Source of the DNA: an uncultured Verrucomicrobiales bacterium
GTDB lineage: Bacteria; Verrucomicrobiota; Verrucomicrobiia; Verrucomicrobiales; Akkermansiaceae
Assembly (NCBI GenBank): GCA_937905985.1
Contig: CALCWC010000027.1
Location: forward strand, 1-17,289
Direction: 5' to 3'
DNA: 17,289 nucleotides
Every line of letters begins with the position of its first letter. Positions within the stretch are counted from its first letter, which is position 1. A model generated the notes under the pieces. The model saw only the letters and a list, made by a program, of their open reading frames with translations, was not told the DNA's origin and ran no database searches. Shown here piece by piece: positions 1 to 8,000 of this stretch. A program made the position numbers and the translations under genes.

Positions 1-36
1 ACCTACCACCACTTTTTTGTGTCTTCTCGAAATTTT

Positions 37-52
37 ATGGGACGGCAGTGAT
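37..52. repeat. 16-bp dispersed repeat, copy 1 (inverted partner at 17237-17252)
   Basis: ATGGGACGGCAGTGAT here is the exact reverse complement of the 16 bases at 17237-17252, about 17.2 kb away. In both copies the sequence running away from the GGGACGGCAGTGAT block is a heptamer-period A/T-rich tract (54-68 here). The pair therefore looks like two insertions of one dispersed intergenic element in opposite orientation. Its function is unknown. Confidence 0.6.
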
Positions 53-53
53 C

Positions 54-68
54 GTAAATTGTAAATTG
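54..68. repeat. heptamer tandem repeat (GTAAATT x2)
   Basis: Two perfect GTAAATT heptamers followed by G. This is short, but it matches the period-7 design of six other intergenic tracts in the window and lies directly beside the 16-bp dispersed repeat. Confidence 0.5.
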
Positions 69-70
69 CC

Positions 71-102
71 CACTTTCCCCTTGCATCGGCAAGGGAAAAG
101 TG
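71..102 (+). promoter_or_regulatory. 14-bp inverted repeat in the tdh promoter (possible operator)
   Basis: Arms 71-84 (CACTTTCCCCTTGC) and 89-102 (GCAAGGGAAAAGTG) pair with one mismatch around the loop ATCG. The repeat contains the proposed -35 hexamer and ends one base before the proposed -10 box. There is no following T-tract, so it is not a standard terminator. A repressor-binding operator for tdh is the likelier reading. A terminator for an upstream gene outside the window cannot be excluded. Confidence 0.45.
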
Positions 103-108
103 TAGAAT
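81..108 (+). promoter_or_regulatory. putative tdh promoter
   Basis: TTGCAT (81-86), a 16-bp spacer and TAGAAT (103-108) fit a sigma-70 type promoter. The -10 box ends only 9 bases before the tdh ATG at 118, so the transcript would have almost no leader, and no Shine-Dalgarno sequence is visible. The assignment rests on consensus match only. Confidence 0.45.
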
Positions 109-117
109 GACACCTAT

Positions 118-1149
118 ATGAAGGCTCTCGTCAAAACAAAGGCTGACAAGGGGCTCGAACTGATGGACGTACCCATGCCCGAAGTCGGTCCTAACGATGT
201 TCTCGTCAAGATTTACAAGACCGCCATTTGCGGTACTGACATGCATATCTGGAACTGGGACCCCTGGGCCCAGCAGACCATTCCCATCGGCATGCACGTG
301 GGCCACGAGTACTGCGGCATCATTGAGAAGGTGGGTGCAGCCGTGACCGCCTACAAGCCCGGCCAGGTTGTCTCCGGCGAAGGCCACATCGTGTGCGGCA
401 CCTGCCGCAACTGCCGCCGCGGCCAGTTCCACCTTTGCCCGAACACGCAGGGCGTGGGCGTGAACCGCCCCGGCTGCTTCGCGGAGTACCTCTCCATCCC
501 CCAGAGCAACATTGTGCCCATCCACCCGGATATGTCCATGGAGATTGCCTCCATCCTGGACCCCCTCGGCAACGCCACCCACACCGCCCTTTCCTGGGAT
601 TTGGTGGGTGAGGACGTGCTCATCACCGGTGCCGGGCTCATCGGCTCCATGGCTGCCGCCGTCTGCAAGAAGGCCGGCGCCAAGAGCGTCACCGTCACCG
701 ATATTTCCGACTATCGCCTCGGCCTCGCCAAGAAGCTGGGTGCCGACCGCACCGTCAACGTCAAGAACGGCGACTCCATCGAGCAGGCCATGAAGGACCT
801 CAAGATGACCGAGGGCTACGACGTTTGCCTGGAGATGAGCGGCGCTCCCTCCTGCCTGCAGGACATCATCAAGTACTCCATGTACGGCGCACGCATCTCC
901 CTGCTCGGCATCCAGCCCGGAAACACCAGCATCGACTGGAACACCTTCGTTTGGAAGGGCCTCAAGATGAAAGGTATCTACGGCCGCGAGATGTTCTCCA
1001 CCTGGCAGAAGATGGACGCCATGATCCGCTCTGGTCTGGACGTTTCCCCCATCATCACCCACCGCCTGGACTACACCGACTTCAAGGACGGCTTCGACGC
1101 CATGAACTCCGGCAAGTCCGGCAAGGTCATCCTTACGTGGGCCAAGTGA
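118..1149 (+). CDS. tdh: L-threonine 3-dehydrogenase
   Basis: Cytoplasmic zinc- and NAD-dependent medium-chain dehydrogenase that oxidises L-threonine to 2-amino-3-ketobutyrate, the first step of threonine breakdown to glycine. The 343 residues are the normal family length. Visible features are the catalytic zinc set (Cys38, then His63-Glu64 in GHEY), the structural zinc lobe Cys93/Cys96/Cys99/Cys107, the conserved DPLGNATHTAL segment near 148-158 typical of Tdh, and the Rossmann motif GAGLIG at 171-176. The usual partner gene kbl (2-amino-3-ketobutyrate CoA ligase) is not beside it on the downstream side; upstream sequence is too short to judge. A hairpin terminator follows within 45 bases, so the gene appears to end its own transcript. 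Assignment to Tdh rather than another polyol dehydrogenase is based on overall recall of the family sequence. Confidence 0.95.
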   Translation: MKALVKTKADKGLELMDVPMPEVGPNDVLVKIYKTAICGTDMHIWNWDPWAQQTIPIGMHVGHEYCGIIEKVGAAVTAYKPGQVVSGEGHIVCGTCRNCRRGQFHLCPNTQGVGVNRPGCFAEYLSIPQSNIVPIHPDMSMEIASILDPLGNATHTALSWDLVGEDVLITGAGLIGSMAAAVCKKAGAKSVTVTDISDYRLGLAKKLGADRTVNVKNGDSIEQAMKDLKMTEGYDVCLEMSGAPSCLQDIIKYSMYGARISLLGIQPGNTSIDWNTFVWKGLKMKGIYGREMFSTWQKMDAMIRSGLDVSPIITHRLDYTDFKDGFDAMNSGKSGKVILTWAK

Positions 1150-1150
1150 G

Positions 1151-1182
1151 GATGTACTAGGTACGATGTACTATGTACTATT
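1151..1182. repeat. heptamer tandem repeat (GTAC-NNN x4)
   Basis: GTAC recurs at 1154, 1161, 1168 and 1175, exactly 7 bases apart, starting two bases after the tdh stop codon and running up to the terminator hairpin. It belongs to the same family as 1308-1336, 9161-9188 and 13819-13856. Confidence 0.75.
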
Positions 1183-1191
1183 TGTAAAGTT

Positions 1192-1220
1192 CGCGCGCCC
1201 CTGCGGGCGCGCGGCTTTTT
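1192..1220 (+). terminator. rho-independent terminator of tdh
   Basis: Nine-base-pair G+C-only stem (1192-1200 with 1205-1213), loop CTGC, followed by GC and TTTTT at 1216-1220. This is a classic intrinsic terminator just after tdh. Confidence 0.85.
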
Positions 1221-1244
1221 GTACAACCTCGCCGCAAAACGAAC

Positions 1245-1272
1245 TTGACACCGCCCGTCCTCGTGCTACCAT
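1245..1272 (+). promoter_or_regulatory. putative hisC promoter
   Basis: Perfect TTGACA at 1245-1250, a 16-bp spacer and TACCAT (1267-1272, 4 of 6 matches to consensus). This would give a leader of about 60 nt that includes the heptamer tract before the hisC start. It shows that hisC is transcribed separately from tdh, consistent with the terminator between them. Confidence 0.55.
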
Positions 1273-1307
1273 CTCTTGCGCGCTTCTCGCGCAACAAATC
1301 CTTCAAA

Positions 1308-1336
1308 TAGTACTTAGTACATAGTACATAGTAAAT
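1308..1336. repeat. heptamer tandem repeat (TAGTACA type)
   Basis: GTAC at 1310, 1317 and 1324 and GTAA at 1331, all 7 bases apart. The tract ends 3 bases before the hisC ATG, so it occupies the place where a ribosome binding site would be. No Shine-Dalgarno sequence is visible there. Confidence 0.75.
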
Positions 1337-1339
1337 CTT

Positions 1340-2419
1340 ATGGTTCCCGCGAATCCCCACATTTCTTCCCTTGTTCCCTACAAGCCCGGCAAGCCCATTG
1401 AGGAAACCGCCCGTGAAATCGGTATGCAGCCCGGCGATATCGTCAAGCTCGCCTCCAACGAGAACCCGCTCGGCCCCTCGCCCCTCGCCGTGCGCGCCAT
1501 GCAGAACGCCGCTTGGGAATCCAACCTCTACCCCGACGGCTCCGCCTTCACCTGCCGCCAGCGCATAGCCTCTTTCCATGATGTTGCCATGGAACAAGTT
1601 GTCGCCGTTGCCGGCAGCAGTGAGCTCCTCCTTCTCCTCAGCCTGGTGTTCCTCGGCCCCGGCTCCCACGCCATCGCCGCTGACCACAGCTTCGCGCTCT
1701 ACAAAATTCTTTCCCAGACCGTCAACGCCGGTTACGTCTCCATCCCCAACAAGCCGGATTTCTCCACCGACCTCCAGGCCACCCTCCGCGCCATCACGCC
1801 GGAGACGCGGCTCGTCTACATCGCCAACCCCACCAACCCCCTCGGTACCATGGTCCACCAGCAGGAGCTGGATGACTTCATGGCTGCTGTCCCGGACCAC
1901 GTCGTCGTTGTCTTTGACGAGGCCTACATCCAGTACGCCGATGACCAGCCCGACACCCTCAAATACCTGGACCAGGGCAAGAATGTGGTGGTCTCCCGCA
2001 CTTTCTCCAAGGTATACGGCCTCGCCGGCCTCCGCGTCGGGTACGCCGTCACCACCCCGGAGATTGCCGCGGACCTCAACCGCACCCGCTCCCCCTTCAA
2101 CGTCTCTTCCCTCGCCCAAGCTGCCGCCACCGCCGCGCTGAACGACTCCCACCACCTCCAGCAAGCCGTTGCCCTCAACCGCGCCGGCCGACAGTTCTTC
2201 GAGCAGCAATTCCAAGCCCGCGGCATTCCCTACATCCCCAGCAACACCAATTTCATCCTTGTCAAAATCGGCAACGGCCTGGATTGCTTCAACAAATGCC
2301 TCGCCCAAGGCGTCATCCTCCGCCCCATGGCCGCCTACGGTCTCCCGGAATACATCCGCATCACCATCGGTACCCAAGAACAAAACGAACGCTGCATCAA
2401 AGCGCTGTTTGAGGAATAA
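1340..2419 (+). CDS. hisC: histidinol-phosphate aminotransferase
   Basis: PLP-dependent class I/II aminotransferase that exchanges the amino group between imidazole-acetol phosphate and glutamate in histidine biosynthesis. It has 359 residues, the normal length. Visible are the substrate loop with SNENPLGPSP (39-48), YPDG (64-67), NPTNP (163-167), FDEAY with Asp193 contacting the PLP ring, the PLP lysine Lys224 in SRTFSKVYGLAG, Arg232 in GLRVGY, and a carboxylate-binding Arg340 near the C-terminus. It stands alone, away from any his operon, with its own promoter and terminator. HisC-family enzymes can be promiscuous (aromatic aminotransferase activity), so histidine synthesis as the only role is inferred. 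The ATG start is supported by alignment of the N-terminus with the family; the region in front is a heptamer repeat rather than a ribosome binding site. Confidence 0.93.
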   Translation: MVPANPHISSLVPYKPGKPIEETAREIGMQPGDIVKLASNENPLGPSPLAVRAMQNAAWESNLYPDGSAFTCRQRIASFHDVAMEQVVAVAGSSELLLLLSLVFLGPGSHAIAADHSFALYKILSQTVNAGYVSIPNKPDFSTDLQATLRAITPETRLVYIANPTNPLGTMVHQQELDDFMAAVPDHVVVVFDEAYIQYADDQPDTLKYLDQGKNVVVSRTFSKVYGLAGLRVGYAVTTPEIAADLNRTRSPFNVSSLAQAAATAALNDSHHLQQAVALNRAGRQFFEQQFQARGIPYIPSNTNFILVKIGNGLDCFNKCLAQGVILRPMAAYGLPEYIRITIGTQEQNERCIKALFEE

Positions 2420-2490
2420 CCCAGCATTCCACGCACAAACTGCGCGCGATTTTTGAACCGCTGGCGCAGAAAATCGCTTCTCCCAATCGC

Positions 2491-2523
2491 GAGTCCCGCC
2501 CCCCGTAGGCGGGACTCTTTATC
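2491..2523 (+). terminator. rho-independent terminator of hisC
   Basis: Ten-base-pair perfect stem, GAGTCCCGCC (2491-2500) with GGCGGGACTC (2508-2517), loop CCCCGTA, followed by a short TTTAT run. It separates hisC from the defence island and probably marks the island's left edge. Confidence 0.8.
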
Positions 2524-2532
2524 ACCTCATAT

Positions 2533-2548
2533 GTCCAGTATACTGGAC
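2533..2548 (+). promoter_or_regulatory. 16-bp perfect palindrome, upstream operator of the R-M operon
   Basis: GTCCAGTATACTGGAC is a perfect 16-bp palindrome placed about 24 bases upstream of the -10 box of the methyltransferase gene, next to where the -35 region falls. The downstream protein has an N-terminal HTH, so this is a likely binding site for autoregulation. Its centre lies 33 bp from the centre of the second palindrome (2562-2585), about three helical turns. Confidence 0.6.
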
Positions 2549-2561
2549 TACACAACACCCC

Positions 2562-2585
2562 AAATGTTGACTATAATCAACATTT
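2562..2585 (+). promoter_or_regulatory. promoter -10 box inside an inverted repeat, second operator of the R-M operon
   Basis: Perfect 9-bp arms AAATGTTGA (2562-2570) and TCAACATTT (2577-2585) enclose CTATAA. A consensus TATAAT -10 box occupies 2572-2577, within the loop and the first base of the right arm. Any -35 (near 2549-2554, TACACA) is poor. A dimeric HTH protein bound here would cover the -10 box, which fits feedback repression by the methyltransferase. The -10 box ends 9 bases before the ATG at 2587, so the mRNA would be nearly leaderless. Confidence 0.6.
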
Positions 2586-2586
2586 G

Positions 2587-3918
2587 ATGAACGATGCTGA
2601 TATCCTACCCCGCATAGCCGACGCCATACGCCAACGACGCCTTGAAGTCGGCCTGAGCCAAGACCAACTGGCCTCTAATAGCGGCCTTGGGCGCTCGTCT
2701 ATTATTAACATTGAGCGCGGCGACACCAATATTTCCCTGACGAATCTTGCTGCAATTGTCAACGCCCTGGGCATGGACATTGCAAGCTTCATGGGCAACT
2801 TGCACAATCCATCACATGGTCATGCTCATACCTCTCCTACGGATGGTATCGCAGGCGAGCTCGTCAAGGAAGGAATTGTGCACGATTTGTTCGTTGATGA
2901 AGAAAAGGGCGCACCCCAATACGGAGAGTTGCGCTCCATAGACCTTTTCGCGGGCATCGGCGGCATTCGTATGGGGTTTGATCAAGCGTTTGGAAACAGC
3001 ATCAACACCGTGTTTGTATCGGAATGGGACTCCTATGCGCAGAAGACCTACGCAACAAACTTCCCCAGCATACACCCCATCAATGGCGACATTACCAAAA
3101 TCGATGAGAAAGACGTGCCGGAGTTCGACATCTGCCTAGCGGGTTTCCCCTGCCAGGCATTCAGCCTTGCCGGCCAGCGCAAGGGGTTTGACGACGACTA
3201 CAAGGGTATGTCGCGTGGCACGCTGTTCTTCGATGTGGCGCGCATATGCTCGCACCACATGCCCAAAGTGATTTTCTGCGAGAACGTGAAAGGTCTGACC
3301 ATCCACGATAAGGGCAAGACGTTCAAGATTATTACCGGCACGCTCGAACAGATGGGCTACAAGGTGTTTCACAAGGTTCTCAACTCGAAAGATTTTGGCG
3401 TGCCTCAAAACCGCGAGCGCATCTACATCGTGGCGTTCCGCAACGACATCGCGCCCGACAATTTCAACTTCCCCCGCCCAACTGGCAAGAAGGTGTGCAT
3501 CCGCGACATCATGGAAGAAAAGCCTGTTCCCGCCAAGTACTACCTCAGCACGCAGTACATGGACACGTTGCGCCGCCACAAGGAAAGGCACGCTGCCAAG
3601 GGCAACGGCTTCGGCTACGAAATCCGCGAGTTGGACAGCATCGCGGGCGCCATCGTTTGCGGCGGCATGGGGCGTGAGAGAAATCTCATCATCGACAAGC
3701 GACAGAAAGATCTCAAGCCCACCACGCATATCAAGGGAGAAGTGAACCGCGAGGGCATCCGCAAAATGACACCCCGCGAATGGGCGCGCCTCCAGGGCTT
3801 CCCGGACTCTTTCAAACTCCCCCTTTCCGATGTCCACCTCTACAAGCAATTCGGCAACAGCGTGACGGTCCCCGTCATCCGCGCCATTGCAGAACAAATC
3901 AAAAAAATTATTCTCTAA
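2587..3918 (+). CDS. HTH-fused C5-cytosine DNA methyltransferase (type II R-M, probable autoregulator)
   Basis: Transfers a methyl group from SAM to C5 of cytosine in a target site. The first ~70 residues form an XRE/HTH_3 domain (GLSQDQLASNSGLGRSSIINIE region), followed by a linker and a full C5-MTase domain. That domain shows motif I FAGIGG (121-126), motif IV with catalytic Cys189 in GFPCQ, motif VI ENV (232-234), motif VIII QNRERIY, motif IX RLQGFPDSF and motif X GNSV (423-426). It is 443 residues from the ATG at 2587; a TTG at 2584 is in frame but lies inside the operator palindrome. The neighbouring HpaII-family endonuclease suggests CCGG as the target, which is inference. HTH-fused methyltransferases of the M.SsoII/M.EcoRII kind are known to repress their own R-M genes, and the two upstream palindromes fit that mode. 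The sampled line 3421-3480 is about 58% G+C, well above the genes that follow. Confidence 0.93.
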   Translation: MNDADILPRIADAIRQRRLEVGLSQDQLASNSGLGRSSIINIERGDTNISLTNLAAIVNALGMDIASFMGNLHNPSHGHAHTSPTDGIAGELVKEGIVHDLFVDEEKGAPQYGELRSIDLFAGIGGIRMGFDQAFGNSINTVFVSEWDSYAQKTYATNFPSIHPINGDITKIDEKDVPEFDICLAGFPCQAFSLAGQRKGFDDDYKGMSRGTLFFDVARICSHHMPKVIFCENVKGLTIHDKGKTFKIITGTLEQMGYKVFHKVLNSKDFGVPQNRERIYIVAFRNDIAPDNFNFPRPTGKKVCIRDIMEEKPVPAKYYLSTQYMDTLRRHKERHAAKGNGFGYEIRELDSIAGAIVCGGMGRERNLIIDKRQKDLKPTTHIKGEVNREGIRKMTPREWARLQGFPDSFKLPLSDVHLYKQFGNSVTVPVIRAIAEQIKKIIL

Positions 3919-3919
3919 T

Positions 3920-5044
3920 ATGAGCGAACATGTGTTATCAGGTAATGTAGGTGAATGGAGCGAGGTATATGCTTTCTTCCATTTGCTCGGGTTTCCCTAC
4001 CTTGTGGCCTGCGATGCAGACCTTAACCCTTTCAAGACCAACCACCTCCCCGTGATTTCCATATACAGAGGCGAAGGGCCTAATGGACCATTGGCATATT
4101 ACTACATAGCAGACAAAGGAGGTATATGGGCCGTTTCGGAAAATGGCGAACTTGGACCAACGATATCCGCTGTTGAAGGCGCCAACGAAGCTAAAGCATT
4201 GTTGCTAGATATTCAGAAGCGCATAAGCGAGGGGAAAAAGGCAGAAATGCAGTTCCCGAAAGCACAACAGTTTTTGGCAAGACTATGCGATTGTCGTTTG
4301 AAAGCCAAAGCGTCAGATAAGGAAGATATCATCCTTACGCTCAATGATATAAGAGCAGGCCAAAATATTTCCTGTGGCTTTAGCATCAAATCATATCTAG
4401 GCTCCGACCCCACACTACTGAACGCTAGCGTAGACAATACAAACATCCTCTACCACGTTCATGGCATCGATGACCAGACTGCGTCAGAAATTATGCAACA
4501 GGCCCAGGCCAATCCAAACAAGAAAATCAAAATCTTGATGGAATTATTGCAAAAGGCAGGAGCTAAAATCGAATATCAGCATCTGATGGGTTCACAGTTT
4601 GCACAGAATCTGAACTACATCGATACAATAATGCCTGATATTCTTGGTGAACTATTGCTGATGCACTACCTCACTTGGGAGGAGAGCCTCGAAAAAGTCA
4701 CCCAGAAAGTAGCTGAAGAAGACCCTGTTGGCCTGAAAGACCCCAATCTCTACTATTACAAGATTAAAAAGTTCCTTGAAGCGGTTGCGTTGGGCATGAC
4801 GCCTTCCAAGCCATGGAAAGGAGCCGAGGATGCCAACGGCGGCTTCCTGATTGTAAAACCAGATGGCAATTTAGTAACATACCACTTGTACAATCGTCAG
4901 GCATTGGATGAATACCTGTTGCGCTACACACGTTTTGAGCATCCTTCTACCACTAGGCACCAATACGCATCACTCTTCCCAGACGAAAACGGCCAACTCT
5001 GCCTGAAACTCGCCCTGCAAGTGAGGTTCTGCAAAGCTGGCTAA
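3920..5044 (+). CDS. HpaII-family type II restriction endonuclease
   Basis: Double-strand DNA endonuclease partner of the preceding methyltransferase. I recognise the RE_HpaII family by three conserved blocks: GNVGEWSEVYAFF near residues 8-20 followed by ADLN; FSIKS...LLNAS around 154-172; and MTPSKPW at 293-299 with the C-terminal YHLYNR, TRFE.PSTTRH and LALQVRF segments. HpaII itself cuts CCGG, so this specificity is expected but not shown. The ATG at 3920 is chosen because the family signature begins right after it; it lies one base after the methyltransferase stop (TAATATG), implying translational coupling. An in-frame start at 3887 would overlap the methyltransferase by 32 bases and add 11 untypical residues. 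The gene is intact (374 residues). G+C drops to about 40% in line 4321-4380, unlike the methyltransferase. Confidence 0.88.
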   Translation: MSEHVLSGNVGEWSEVYAFFHLLGFPYLVACDADLNPFKTNHLPVISIYRGEGPNGPLAYYYIADKGGIWAVSENGELGPTISAVEGANEAKALLLDIQKRISEGKKAEMQFPKAQQFLARLCDCRLKAKASDKEDIILTLNDIRAGQNISCGFSIKSYLGSDPTLLNASVDNTNILYHVHGIDDQTASEIMQQAQANPNKKIKILMELLQKAGAKIEYQHLMGSQFAQNLNYIDTIMPDILGELLLMHYLTWEESLEKVTQKVAEEDPVGLKDPNLYYYKIKKFLEAVALGMTPSKPWKGAEDANGGFLIVKPDGNLVTYHLYNRQALDEYLLRYTRFEHPSTTRHQYASLFPDENGQLCLKLALQVRFCKAG

Positions 5045-5075
5045 GCAAGCAAAACGAAAAACCAACTGACCCTTC

Positions 5076-8000
5076 ATGAGCAACACAGATATCGCCATAG
5101 AAGATGTCCACAGCACCGATCTCGACAGATGGGCAGACCGAACAGAAGCCAGAGACGAGCTCCCAGAAATTATAAAAAGGCTTATCTATTCTGCTGGAGA
5201 CCAAATAAAGGAGTTAGACGTTCATTCACGAGAAGACAACCATGTGCCAGGGTGGGACGGCGAAGTAGACAACACAGCTAAGCACAACCATATTCCACTA
5301 GGAAAATCATACTGGGAAATAGGAACAAACAAAAACGCGCAACAGAAAGCAAACAGTGACTATAACAAAAGAACTAAAAGCACGGATATTGTAATTCGAC
5401 AGAAATCAACATATGTATTTGTTACACCAAGGCTATGGGAGAAAAAGGAAGAATGGGTAAAAGAAAAACAGAATAAGAACGACTGGAATGCTGTTAAAGT
5501 TATCGATCGAAGAGAACTCGTAGACTGGATAAATCAAGAACCAATCGTCAAACTTAATTTCTTAAAAAAATACCTGCGAATTGAAATAGAAGGTGTATCC
5601 GACTTAGAATCTAAGTGGTCTATGTGGAGTAATTCCACAACAACAGGAATGCCAAGATATTTATTTAATGCAGAAATAGAAAAACACAAACTAAAGTTCA
5701 AAAAATGGCTTGCAAGCAAACCTGAAAAGACCTTTGTAATTTCTGCAGATTCTGAGCTCGAGGGAGTTGCATTTGCGAAATGCCTGCTTGATCTAAAAGA
5801 TTTATACTCTTATAGATTAAATAGCATATTTTTTGCGAAGGAAGAATCAATCTCATCATTTGTACTCGGCAAGCGAAATTGTATAGCAATTGTTGCCAAT
5901 TCGGATTTGGCAGATGTATGCTTTGCAAATGGTTGCTCCCACATAGTACAAATAATTACGAGGGGAATGCCTGTAGATCATATAGATATTTCGCTAGGTC
6001 TACTGGATTATCATAGCGTGAGGTTATTTGCGAGTGAGAACAAGGGAAAGAATATAGAAGTAATTGCGAGAAACTGCGGCTATAGCAGGACCCTTATAAG
6101 GCAAGAATTAAGCAAATCTGCAAAAGCGCCTAAATGGATCGCTAGTGATTGTAATATACAAATAGTCAAAATTCTTAGCTTCCTTGGATGCATCGGTACC
6201 AATGAAGAGAATTTAGAACAGGCTGTAATTGACTTAAGCTTAGGTGAGTTTAAGAAATATGCAGATTTCCAAAAAGCTTTTGCAAATCTTTTGCAGTTGG
6301 ATGAAACACCTGTCTGGTCCTGCAAATGCGGAGTATCTCCAAAAGGCGTATGTAGATATATTGGCGTGCAATCACCTATGAACTCCATAAAATTTGCACA
6401 CATTGAAATTGACAAGGAATTTATAGAGAGGTTGGATGTAATAACAAAGCGAGCATTCATCACCGAAAGTAATAAATACTCTGATAGTACGCGAAGACAC
6501 TTACTCAATGCGCTACTAATTTGCTCTGAATATGGTCTTATATGGGAACTATCCGGATATGAAAAACTAATTGCACTTTGCAAAAATTTAACTACAGATG
6601 TACTCGAGAACTGCAAAAACAATTGTTCTTTGACTAAAAATACACAATATTTCAGCTATTTTGCGGAACTCTCACCCGATTTATTTATTGAGTTTATTGA
6701 GCAAAATGATTTATCAAACGACATAAATTCAGCATTAGCGGATGCAATTCACATACTAGGGAAAGCTCCTGCTTATTTAAAGAGGATTATATTGCTTCTT
6801 GGAAAATGGCACAAGAATTGCAACGACGAAGAAACGCAGGATCGTCTAGAAGAAATAGCCAATGCATTCCTTAGTTGCGCCATACCTCAAACCAATGCAG
6901 ATTTCTCTCAACGCCTCGACTGTCTAAATGCTCTAGCAGATATTTGTCCTGATCTCTGTTGGGAGGTTTGCATCAAGCAGTTCTTTGGTGGTTCAGCTGT
7001 AGCCTTTGTTTATCCAGGAGCTCTTTATAGAACAAGGGAGTTCTCATGCCGCCGTTCTGGCCCGCCATCTGCGGAGGAGATATTCAAATACCAGCAAGCT
7101 GCGCTTGGGCACATGCTGAAACTATGTACAGGAGTTGCAGAACGCACACTTAAGGTAATCAATATTATACCCGTTACAAGGAACGAACTTCATGCAGATA
7201 TATGGAAGCGTGTAAGTCAGAACTTTGCTTTATTTGAAAAAGCCGATCAAGGAAGAATATGCGGAGAGTGTTTAGATGTGTTAGACAGCCTGCTTAACAT
7301 CTATAAAAATAATGAAGCATATCAAACTGGTTTGCGGTTCTTTCAAACCATAACATCTGATAATATATTTTTAAGAAATATTGACCTATTTTATATAGAT
7401 TATACAAACAACAATCAAGACTTAACACACATCAAAAATTTGATAATTGAGTGTTTGCAAAACAGCATAAACATCTTTGAATATATCAAAAAAATAGATA
7501 AAATTGACATGTATTCTTTGGGGTGCGTATTCTCCGAGTTTGAAGATTTTAATTTTGACGATTTTTTTAAATCATGGATAAAATGCAGTGATGCTCCCGT
7601 GCAGCACTTATTTAGATTTTCTCGTGGTTATATTTCAAATTATGGTGAAAGATCTTGCATAAAGTTTTTAGAAAACATCTTCCCTCTGCTATCTATAGAA
7701 CAACAAGCTGCGTTTGCTCTTTGCTTCAATCGCTCGGCATTGATGTTTTCATTTATAGAAAATCACGGCACCGAACTGTGTAATATTTACTGGGGAAAAA
7801 TCGATTATTTGAAACTTGATAAGTTTGATGTAGACGAGATTAATGCCCTATCATATTGCATAAAAAATCACAGGGAGGATTTAGCGTTAAGGTCAGTATT
7901 GTATTCATACAAAAAAGTACCAATGCGACTTTTAAAAATCATCTTATGTCTATATGCAAGGTCTTCTTGGTGCGATGGGTCAGGATGTTACGACTCGGAT

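Noticed and set aside
1178..2383. 401-codon open frame on the minus strand opposite hisC
   Set aside because: Gly/Val/Glu-rich low-complexity translation typical of the complement of a high-G+C gene; hisC on the plus strand has complete family motifs.
3136..3897. 253-codon minus-strand frame opposite the methyltransferase
   Set aside because: It lies wholly inside the conserved methyltransferase domain and has no recognisable protein features.
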